Assembly (NCBI GenBank): GCA_002506875.1
Contig: DAYJ01000062.1
Span: 1 to 11,717, forward strand
Direction of reading: 5' to 3'
Origin: Euryarchaeota archaeon UBA40
Lineage (GTDB): Archaea > Thermoplasmatota > Poseidoniia > Poseidoniales > Thalassarchaeaceae
Length of the DNA stretch: 11,717 nt
Below, in pieces: positions 1 through 6,400 of the stretch. A program made the translations under genes and the position numbers. How positions within the stretch are numbered: the stretch's first letter is position 1; every line of letters starts with the position of its first letter. The notes under the pieces are model-generated. The model searched no databases. It was not told where the DNA came from and was given only the letters and a program-made list of their open reading frames with translations.

Positions 1-281
1 GTTCTGTCAAAGAAGCAGGGTCTACACTAGGTCCCGTAATCATACTCTTCATTGGCCCAGCTATATTCGCTCAATTCGTCAATATGGAGAGTATCGAACT
101 CTGGTGGTTCATCGCCCCTGTGTTCAATATTTCTCTTGGAATGCGTGCTTCTCTACTAGACGATTTCACCCTCCTCTATGCAGTCCTATGGATGGGTAGC
201 AGTATCCTCTATGCACTAGCAGCGACAGCTTGGGCATCACGCCAGTTTAACCGGGAAGACCTTGTTGAGAGCATCTCTTGA
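1..281 (+). CDS. ABC-2 / NatB-type transporter permease, C-terminal fragment
   Basis: The reading frame is open from base 3 to a TGA at 279-281, giving about 92 residues of the C-terminus; the start lies left of the window. Two hydrophobic stretches, fragment residues about 9-27 and 59-78, look like the last two membrane helices of a polytopic protein. The order of features (K-E-A near the left edge, a long hydrophobic helix, a W-W pair, the P-V-x-N-x-S loop, a last helix and a terminal R-x-F-x-R-E-D-L) matches, from memory, the C-terminus of NatB-like ABC-2 permeases, which form the membrane channel of an ABC exporter with a separate ATPase. Substrate cannot be told from this piece. It is separated from the next gene by 52 nt carrying a promoter, so it probably ends an upstream transcription unit. 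The first Met inside the window (84) is not a credible start, because the conserved region extends before it. Confidence 0.72.
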   Translation, partial: SVKEAGSTLGPVIILFIGPAIFAQFVNMESIELWWFIAPVFNISLGMRASLLDDFTLLYAVLWMGSSILYALAATAWASRQFNREDLVESIS

Positions 282-308
282 TATTACTTGAGTAATAGCA
301 TAGTATTA
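282..308. promoter_or_regulatory. Inverted half-sites, candidate operator of the RHH-preQ0 operon
   Basis: Bases 282-297 form a near-perfect palindrome: TATTACT, two central bases, then AGTAATA. A third half-site, TATTA at 304-308, makes a second inverted repeat with TAATA at 293-297. The pentamers therefore start at 282, 293 and 304 in alternating orientation with exactly 11-bp spacing, about one helical turn, and the last one overlaps the TATA-like box of the downstream gene. RHH proteins typically bind short inverted or tandem half-sites as dimers of dimers, and the first gene downstream encodes an RHH protein, so autorepression is a reasonable inference. The motif is AT-rich and short, so chance cannot be excluded. 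Confidence 0.45.
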
Positions 309-310
309 TC
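303..310 (+). promoter_or_regulatory. TATA-like box for the RHH-folE-queECmsrBqueD operon
   Basis: GTATTATC at 303-310 is centred about 27 nt upstream of the ATG at 334, the spacing expected for an archaeal TATA box driving a leaderless transcript. No Shine-Dalgarno sequence precedes the ATG, in agreement. It overlaps the last half-site of the candidate operator, so a bound repressor would block TBP. Confidence 0.45.
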
Positions 311-333
311 TAGACCTCGTCTGACCGCGTATC

Positions 334-510
334 ATGCCAAAGGTATCTCTGGACATGCCTGAACAATTGATGACAGATCTTCGCACTCATGTTGGCGATG
401 ATGCGAAGTTCGTCAGCCTTGCAGATGCTATTCGGACGGCATGTCGAAAACTCCTCGATCAACTGGATGATATTGATGCTAGGCATGGTAGAATTTCGAA
501 GGAGGATTGA
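334..510 (+). CDS. Small ribbon-helix-helix (CopG/MetJ-type) DNA-binding protein
   Basis: A 58-residue protein. Residues 3-8 (KVSLDM) form the hydrophobic alternating strand, followed by P-E-Q-L-M-x-D-L (helix 1), then F-V-S-L-A-D-A-I-R-x-A (turn and helix 2) and K-L-L-D-Q-L-D-D. This is the familiar arrangement of archaeal RHH transcription factors, in which two chains pair their strands and insert them in the DNA major groove. The remainder is a short charged tail with no second domain. The start is chosen because the strand begins at residue 3 and a TATA-like box lies 27 nt upstream. The stop (508-510) is 3 nt before folE, and the folE ribosome-binding site is inside this gene, so it is co-transcribed with the preQ0 genes. 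The likely role is repression of its own operon; the ligand, if any, is unknown. An antitoxin role is less likely since no toxin gene is adjacent. Family assignment rests on pattern only. Confidence 0.72.
   Translation: MPKVSLDMPEQLMTDLRTHVGDDAKFVSLADAIRTACRKLLDQLDDIDARHGRISKED
499..505 (+). promoter_or_regulatory. Shine-Dalgarno site of folE, inside the RHH gene
   Basis: AAGGAGG lies 8 nt before the folE ATG at 514. It is a near-consensus anti-16S complement, and because it sits within the last codons of the RHH gene it indicates translational coupling and fixes the folE start. Confidence 0.75.
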
Positions 511-513
511 ATC

Positions 514-1107
514 ATGTCGGAACTTAATCGAGAAGAAGCGAAAACGGCCGTCCGTACTCTACTAGAATGGATCGAACGTTCAGAAGAAGAATCTGGTTCC
601 AGAGAGGGCCTAGTTGACACACCTGAGCGGGTTGTATCTATGTTCGATGAGATATTCTCCGGATATACAACTTCAGCTTCTGAGATTCTGTCTTCAACAT
701 TCAATGGGGAAGGTTACGACGGCATTGTGCTGCTCAAGGATATCGAATTTCATTCTACATGCGAGCATCATCTTCAGCCCTTCTCTGGTCGAGCCCATGT
801 CGCGTATATTCCAGTAGATCGAATTGTTGGAATTAGCAAGTTAGCTCGCCTCACAGATCTCCACGCAAAGAGATTGCAGAATCAGGAACGTATTACGAAA
901 GGTATCGCGGATGATCTTGAGGAACATATCCAACCACTTGGTTCCGCAGTCATCATTGAAGCAAGGCACGGTTGTATGCGTTGTCGAGGCGTCTTGAAGC
1001 AGAATGCAGTCATGACTACAAGCGCGATGCGTGGTGTGTTTTTCGATCGTTCAGAAGCACGTTCCGAACTTTTACAATTAATCCAATCGAACTCAAAAGA
1101 TCTCTGA
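514..1107 (+). CDS. folE: GTP cyclohydrolase I (FolE, type IA)
   Basis: This 197-residue protein, close to the usual family length, should convert GTP to 7,8-dihydroneopterin triphosphate, the first step towards preQ0. Conserved blocks are visible in order: G-L-x-x-T-P-x-R-V (residues 32-40), F-x-S-x-C-E-H-H-L (79-87), H-V-A-Y-I-P (95-100), G-I-S-K-L-A-R (106-112), R-L-Q-N-Q-E-R (120-126) and H-G-C-M-x-C-R-G-V (152-160). The zinc ligands C83, H86 and C154 are all present, with the same C-to-C spacing (71) as in the E. coli enzyme. Many archaea instead use the unrelated type IB enzyme (MptA/FolE2), so a bacterial-type FolE here is notable and may be an old transfer. It sits 3 nt after the RHH gene and 11 nt before queE. 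Its product could in principle also feed pterin synthesis, but the que neighbours point to archaeosine. Confidence 0.95.
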   Translation: MSELNREEAKTAVRTLLEWIERSEEESGSREGLVDTPERVVSMFDEIFSGYTTSASEILSSTFNGEGYDGIVLLKDIEFHSTCEHHLQPFSGRAHVAYIPVDRIVGISKLARLTDLHAKRLQNQERITKGIADDLEEHIQPLGSAVIIEARHGCMRCRGVLKQNAVMTTSAMRGVFFDRSEARSELLQLIQSNSKDL

Positions 1108-1118
1108 GAGTGTTCCAG

Positions 1119-1721
1119 ATGACTGAGGTAACTTATCCAATCGTGGAGATATTTCACTCTGTACAGGGCGAAGGATACCATGCTGGTATTCCCCATGTTT
1201 TCGTGAGATTCGGTAATTGCAACCTTCGATGCGAATGGTGCGATACAGATTTTCTGACTTTCACTGAGCGGACCTTGGACTCCATTGTGGAGGAAGTTCT
1301 ATCCTACAATTGCAATCGCGTCATCTTCACGGGGGGTGAACCTGCGATGCAAGATCTCACGACGATTGGTGGCCGTTTGAAGGAACATGACATCACGCTA
1401 TCGATTGAAACCAACGGAACCATTGAGGTGAATCCAATCATCGATTGGATTTGTGTATCTCCAAAAGATCAGATATATCCTGGAATGAAAATTCGTCAAC
1501 GTAGCGGTAATGAGTTGAAAGTCGTATACTGTGGTCAAGATCTTGAGATTTACAACGATTTGATTGATGGATTCGAACATCTGTTCCTTCAACCATGCTA
1601 CATGGATAACATATCAGTCGAAGAGAACGGTAGAAACTTCCAGAGCGTGGAATCGATAGTGAAGTTGAATCCAGGGTGGCGGCTTTCTTTACAGACTCAC
1701 AAATGGATGGGGGTGTTGTGA
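1119..1721 (+). CDS. queE: 7-carboxy-7-deazaguanine synthase (QueE), radical SAM enzyme
   Basis: A 200-residue radical SAM enzyme that rearranges 6-carboxy-tetrahydropterin, made by QueD, to 7-carboxy-7-deazaguanine (CDG). The N-terminus shows I-F-x-S-V-Q-G-E-G (11-19) and a CX3CX2C cluster motif (C34, C38, C41, followed by D-T) for the [4Fe-4S] cluster. T-G-G-E-P is at 71-75, L-Q-P near 158-160, and the C-terminus carries the family's L-S-L-Q-T-H-K block (189-195). Length is normal. The frame stays open upstream to an ATG at 972, but that would run through conserved folE sequence; ATG 1119 gives the expected N-terminus. An in-frame GTG at 1110 is an alternative start. A weak GAGAG at 1106-1110 may serve as ribosome-binding site. 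The stop is 2 nt before queC, so the genes are coupled. Confidence 0.94.
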   Translation: MTEVTYPIVEIFHSVQGEGYHAGIPHVFVRFGNCNLRCEWCDTDFLTFTERTLDSIVEEVLSYNCNRVIFTGGEPAMQDLTTIGGRLKEHDITLSIETNGTIEVNPIIDWICVSPKDQIYPGMKIRQRSGNELKVVYCGQDLEIYNDLIDGFEHLFLQPCYMDNISVEENGRNFQSVESIVKLNPGWRLSLQTHKWMGVL

Positions 1722-1723
1722 TT

Positions 1724-2497
1724 ATGCGCGCAGTCATGGCATTATCGGGTGGTATGGATTCCACTTCTTTGCTACTGAACCTCTTAGCTCGAGGTTACAC
1801 GGTCACTTGTATTTCGTATCGTTATGGTCAGAAGCATTCGATTGAGATTGTTCGTGCCAAGGAAAATATTGCCCGTTTCCAGAGTGCAGGTCTTCCAGTA
1901 TCTCATTCAGTAGTGGATCTTACTTCTTCGATGTCAGTATTTTATTCGGCTCTAACCTCATCTGAGATTGAAGTACCTGAGGGTCATTATGAGGAGGAAC
2001 AGATGAAGCAAACCGTCGTTCCAAATCGTAATGCTATCTTCGCATCTATCCTCTATGGTCTTGCCCTGAGTGTATCCGAAAGAGAGGATTTGGATGTGAG
2101 CATCGCACTTGGAGTCCACAGTGGAGATCATGCAATTTATCCTGATTGCCGTCCAGAATTCTACAATGCGTTGCAGAATGCATTTGAGATTGGTAATTGG
2201 GGGTCTGAACGGATTGCCTTTGAGCTCCCTTACATCGATGGCGATAAGACTTCGATTCTACGAGATTGTCTCGAATCGTGTGAATCACTCGGGCTAGATT
2301 TTGATGATGTCATGAGGAGCACCATCACCTCTTATGCTCCGGATTCAGAAGGCCGTTCCAATGGCCGGACTGGTTCAGACATAGAACGGATTCTAGCTTT
2401 CCATGAGATTGGACGGGATGATCCAGTAGAATACATCGAAGATTGGAAATCCGTGCTTAGACATGCGTTGAATGTACAGGCGGAGTATGGTGAATGA
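1724..2497 (+). CDS. queC: 7-cyano-7-deazaguanine (preQ0) synthase QueC, lacking the zinc cysteines
   Basis: This 257-residue N-type ATP pyrophosphatase should convert CDG, ammonia and ATP to preQ0. The PP-loop S-G-G-M-D-S is at residues 8-13, Y-G-Q-K-H at 34-38, V-P-N-R-N at 99-103, and G-D-H-A-I-Y-P-D-C-R-P near 134-144, all typical of QueC. The striking difference is in the C-terminal zinc region. The family pattern S-C-Y...G-x-x-C-G-x-C-x-x-C aligns without a gap, but the four cysteines are S203, N213, T216 and D219 here. Flanking residues (Y204, E209, G210, R211, G214, S218, R222) keep their places, so this is substitution, not deletion or frameshift. ATG 1724 is chosen because the family begins with a strand just before the PP-loop; an ATG at 1676 would overlap queE by 46 nt. 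A G-rich GGGGGTG upstream may act as ribosome-binding site. A QueC paralog with changed function remains possible, but the operon argues for preQ0 synthesis. Confidence 0.9.
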   Translation: MRAVMALSGGMDSTSLLLNLLARGYTVTCISYRYGQKHSIEIVRAKENIARFQSAGLPVSHSVVDLTSSMSVFYSALTSSEIEVPEGHYEEEQMKQTVVPNRNAIFASILYGLALSVSEREDLDVSIALGVHSGDHAIYPDCRPEFYNALQNAFEIGNWGSERIAFELPYIDGDKTSILRDCLESCESLGLDFDDVMRSTITSYAPDSEGRSNGRTGSDIERILAFHEIGRDDPVEYIEDWKSVLRHALNVQAEYGE

Positions 2498-2498
2498 T

Positions 2499-2912
2499 AT
2501 GTCAGGTAAACCAAGATTAGACAATGAGCGTGATGCTGAGTGGCGAAATCGTTTGAGCCGATTAGCCTACAAGGTTACACGGCAGGGTGCGACTGAACGT
2601 CCATTCACTGGTGATTTGTATACTGAGGATAGGGATGGAAACTACCATTGTGTATGTTGTGACCATCTTCTATTCACTTCGGAAATGAAGTATGATTCTG
2701 GTTGTGGCTGGCCTTCCTTCCATACAGAGCATCCAGACGCTGGTATTGTTCGCTTAGAGGATGCTTCTCATGGAATGATTAGGGTTGAGGTTCGTTGCCA
2801 ATCCTGTGATGCACATCTTGGCCATGTTTTCAACGATGGCCCTCGCGAGAATGGTGGCGAAAGATATTGCATCAATTCAGTGTGTCTTACATTCGCGGAG
2901 AGTGATGAGTAA
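2499..2912 (+). CDS. msrB: Peptide methionine (R)-S-oxide reductase MsrB
   Basis: A 137-residue cytosolic enzyme that reduces methionine-R-sulfoxide in proteins back to methionine. The family signatures are all present: P-F-T-G near 35-38, the first zinc pair C51 and C54, G-C-G-W-P-S-F (68-74), the second zinc pair C100 and C103 followed by H-L-G-H-V-F (106-111), and R-Y-C-I-N-S (122-127), whose C124 is the catalytic cysteine. ATG 2499 lies 1 nt after the queC stop, with GGTGA at 2489-2493 as a ribosome-binding site; an in-frame ATG at 2487 would overlap queC slightly. The gene overlaps queD by one base. MsrB has no known step in deazaguanine synthesis. Its place inside the operon may be a co-expression accident, or may protect oxygen-sensitive partners such as QueE; that link is inference. 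Confidence 0.95.
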   Translation: MSGKPRLDNERDAEWRNRLSRLAYKVTRQGATERPFTGDLYTEDRDGNYHCVCCDHLLFTSEMKYDSGCGWPSFHTEHPDAGIVRLEDASHGMIRVEVRCQSCDAHLGHVFNDGPRENGGERYCINSVCLTFAESDE

Positions 2913-3364
2913 TGGTTACATCGATTCGCCGTTGGGTTGAGACCGATACCGGTCATCGTGTGCCCAATCACAAGAGCAAATGTAGGCATCTCCATGGGCA
3001 CCGGTACCGTTGGGAAGCAGAAATTGAAGGCGATGTAGTTACTGATTCGGGTGTATCTGATGAAGGGATGCTGATGGATTTTGGAGATATATCGGCGATT
3101 TTAACACGCGAGATTCATGATATCGTCGATCATGCTTTTGTTGTATATTCGGGAGATAATGATGCGATTCAAGCCCTCCAAACTATGGGTCCAAGTCATA
3201 GAACAGTGATTGTAGATTTTATTCCTACAGCAGAGAACCTTGCAAGATGGGCCTTTGAGAGAGTTGAACCATTGATTCAATCATCGTATGGGAATAGATT
3301 GCGACTAGTGGCCATGCATGTGAGGGAGACGCCGAAATCTTGGGCTTCATGGCGTTTCGATTAA
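2912..3364 (+). CDS. queD: 6-carboxy-5,6,7,8-tetrahydropterin synthase (QueD)
   Basis: A 150-residue member of the PTPS/QueD family that turns 7,8-dihydroneopterin triphosphate (from FolE) into 6-carboxy-tetrahydropterin, the QueE substrate. Zinc ligands are H15 (in T-G-H-R), H28 and H30. The motif C24-x3-H-G-H is the QueD-type active site, with C24 the catalytic nucleophile. M-D-F-G-D (55-59), D73-H74, P-T-A-E-N-L (105-110) and V-R-E-T (137-140) complete the family pattern. It is somewhat longer than the ~120 residues common in bacteria, the extra length being in the loops at about 40-52 and 78-100. The start codon overlaps the msrB stop (TAATG), so translation is probably coupled. It is the last gene of the preQ0 operon; no T-rich terminator is obvious in the 41-53 nt before the next start. 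Confidence 0.93.
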   Translation: MVTSIRRWVETDTGHRVPNHKSKCRHLHGHRYRWEAEIEGDVVTDSGVSDEGMLMDFGDISAILTREIHDIVDHAFVVYSGDNDAIQALQTMGPSHRTVIVDFIPTAENLARWAFERVEPLIQSSYGNRLRLVAMHVRETPKSWASWRFD

Positions 3365-3388
3365 TGTATTATCAATAAGGAACCGTGA

Positions 3389-3395
3389 TTATATA
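3389..3395 (+). promoter_or_regulatory. TATA box of the lipoprotein gene
   Basis: TTATATA at 3389-3395 is centred 26 nt upstream of the ATG at 3418, the geometry of a leaderless archaeal transcript. A transcript starting there would lack the ATG at 3406, and this decides the start chosen for the lipoprotein. A second AT-rich box, GTATTATC at 3366-3373, is identical to the box at 303-310 and could support a start at 3406 with a leader of about 10 nt. Confidence 0.5.
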
Positions 3396-3417
3396 CTGAT
3401 TCTTTATGCGTAGTAAT

Positions 3418-6400
3418 ATGTCTACGAAGGTTGTTCCTAAAGCGCTACTACTCACATTACTCATGTTCGTGTCTGTTCTTGCAGGTTGTGTTGGGACCGA
3501 TGGTGAGTTGAACTCCACAGATATCTTTGATTTGGTGGACGCAGATGGCGACGGAATTCTTGACAATATAGACGATTGTCCATCAACAGCTGCAGATAGG
3601 GAAGTGAATGCTACCGGTTGTGAAAAGGGGGCAGATGATGATGATGAGCTCCCTCCTCCAACAGAGAGAGCACCTACAATTCATATTGGAACAGACGGGG
3701 ATCAGACGATTACTTGCGACCGCGATAAGGACGGCGTAAATGTTCCAGAGGTGGTGCTACTGTCTGGACTAATCGATAACTATGATACAAGTATGCTTGA
3801 TACATATCCTAACCCAAGCGCTGAATTGGATTTATGGCATGACCAAATTCCAGGTTACATTGGGAATCTCCCTGGATCTGAATACGACACTCCCCGAGTG
3901 GGCCAGATTGTTATGCATACATTCCATTTGCCATATTCGGTGACTGGTGGCACGATTACTGATGCGACATTGGAAATGAGGTTGAATTATCAGGATGATG
4001 GATTGCCTACCGCTGTTGGTGTTACACCTTCTGATACTATCATGCTTCGATTTGAGGATACTGCGAATGCAGCTTGGAGTATGAATATCGACCTAAGTGC
4101 AACTTCTCCAACAGCAGCATGGCTCGATGCGATATATTTCATGCATCTAGATACACTGCCTGCAGCAGGTCAGACTGCGGCCCAAGGTGCTGCAGGAAGT
4201 ACAAACCTCATTTCTAGTATGAACTCTGCAGGATTGCTTGACATTGTTGTCTATGATAACCAGATGGTCGATTACTTCGAATTGTCATTATGTATTGCTC
4301 CGGACACTACGAATCCAACTCATGACAACATTACAATCGGGAAAAATTACGAGTGTGAGAATCGTGTCAATCCTGATCCGGATGCAGCACCTTACACCAC
4401 ATACAATCATTATGTTATGACAGCAGGAATCAACGATATTTTTGCTCCTGCCCCTCCTTCTGAAACCGTCTCACCTAGTGCTGCCCTTTCAGCACTGCAT
4501 AACCAACAGCACCCTGGATTCACTCTTGCAATGGATTATGATGACATGAATCCGGGAGCTCATCTTCTAGAAACATTTGATTGGACATCATATGTTCAAA
4601 ATCAGATGTCCACCAATAACTTTGCATCATACGAACTTGTTGATGCTTCTTTACACTCGCAAATGAGGGGTAGGTCCGTAGAATCATCTACTGATGATGT
4701 GTTTGTTCTAAGCCATGCCACTAATACTCCTCCATCCATGAACTCACCATATTCTTGGTGGGCAGATATCGGAACTTCCTCAATGAATCCAGTTGGTTCA
4801 TGGGGTACTCACTACACAATGTACCTTTCACAGATGCCAGCAAGCGGGGGCTCCTTAGATATGCTAAACATGGTAAGTGGTAATGTCGATATGATACCTA
4901 ATATGGATTATTCGAAATCCTTGGATATCCATATCCATGATGATCAAGCAGTTGATTATCTTGAGTTACACCTGTGTTTTGAAGAGATCATGAATCCTCC
5001 TCCCCCACCAATTGAATGGAATACTGGTGGATCTTATGCTTGTGACACAAATAGCAATACTACTTACCAGACAAGTCACACAGCTGGTATGTCAGATGGC
5101 TATGTTCAATCGTCTCTCGATCCACTTACAAACCCAAGTCCATCATTGATGAATTGGGGTTCAGCACTAATGTTTTCATCAACTCAAGGAGCAGCATCGA
5201 ATCCAATTACCCAATTCGTGGAATTCGATGAAGGGGTTGTGCATGATGACGGAATATTAGCTCATACTTTCACAAATTTGCCAAGTGATCCAAGTCAGGG
5301 TGGCATGATTATTACAGATGCAAAGTTGGTTGTTGAGTTCAAGCATGGTGTGACTACCAATTATGTAGACGATTTGATTACTCTACGCTTTGAAGATCCA
5401 ACTTACGCTGTAACACCTTGGACTGCTAAGATTGCTAATCCAGTCACTCCAAATCCGTCGGGATATGTGGCTGTTCTCCATCTTGATGAACTGCCTACTA
5501 CAGGAACAACGAGTCTACAGGCAATGGCTGCAGCAGTTGCAAGTGGAACTACAACTGGAGGAAATGTCCATCTTCTAAGTCCTATGAATGCACTTTCAAT
5601 ACTAGATGTTACCATTCAGGATGGAGTTATTGTTGATTACATGCAATTGACAGTATGTGCCGAAGACATCACATTGGGTGACGATGGTTTTGATGGTAAT
5701 TGCACAACCGGTGTGAATACCATTGAAGTTTACACTGCTGGCTTTCAGGATAATTTTGGACCTATGATTGATCCTAGTATCAGTCCTAGTCAGGCTCAAC
5801 ATGATTTCATGGCTTGGTCTCGTGACCAAGCAAGCCCTTACACTATAACTCAGGCTCATAATGAACACCTGTTAGCTGATTTCGATGGCCAACAAGGAGT
5901 CCCAACGACCAATCCCTACGGGCAAACGAATAATGATCAAGATAACAGATGGTACATGCACAAATTTACAGGGCTACCCACAGATATCCTACAGGCCAAT
6001 TTAGAAATTGGAATGAAGGATACTGGTTCCTGGGTTGATACCGATTCTATGATTCTATCTTGGTTCGAAACTGATGCTAATGGGAACTGGGTAGAACAGT
6101 CACCAAATGGAGTTGTCCCGCCTAATATGTGGTCTAATCCTTCAGGACAGTTTTCTAACCAACTTGTGAGTTATGAGTTCACCACAATGACTGCTCAAAC
6201 CACCCTTAATGGCTACGTTCTAAACCTAGATTTAGGTAACTTACATCCATCAGGTACTGAATTCATAGATGGCCCCTCGATGATAGGGAACAGTAATCCT
6301 CCATTATCACTAATTGACGCCATAAATACCAAGGGGTGGATGGAAGTCCTCGTTCAAGATGATACGATGGTTGATTTCATGCGATTGACTCTTTGCCGAG

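Noticed and set aside
282..297. Palindrome as a transcription terminator of the permease gene
   Set aside because: The hairpin would have a weak AT stem with a 2-nt loop and no T-run follows; its place and spacing fit an operator better.
334..510. RHH protein as antitoxin of a toxin-antitoxin pair
   Set aside because: The next gene is folE and the upstream gene is a permease; no RelE-, PIN- or MazF-like small protein is adjacent.
972..1118. N-terminal extension of queE from an in-frame ATG at 972
   Set aside because: It would overlap conserved folE codons, including the C154 zinc-ligand block, and add 49 residues unknown in QueE; the family N-terminus begins right after ATG 1119.
1676..1723. 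Longer queC start overlapping queE
   Set aside because: The added 16 residues are the conserved queE C-terminus read in another frame, and QueC normally starts just before its PP-loop as from ATG 1724.
1724..2497. QueC-like protein as part of an antiphage or DNA-modification system (type IV CBASS-like or dpd 7-deazaguanine DNA modification)
   Set aside because: The zinc-site loss made this worth considering, but no cyclase, ubiquitin-like, nuclease or DpdA-like gene is nearby, and folE, queE and queD on both sides fit ordinary preQ0 synthesis.
5403..5868. Open frames on the minus strand inside the lipoprotein gene
   Set aside because: They have no ribosome-binding site, promoter or recognisable motif, and are complements of well-formed coding sequence with repeated protein modules.
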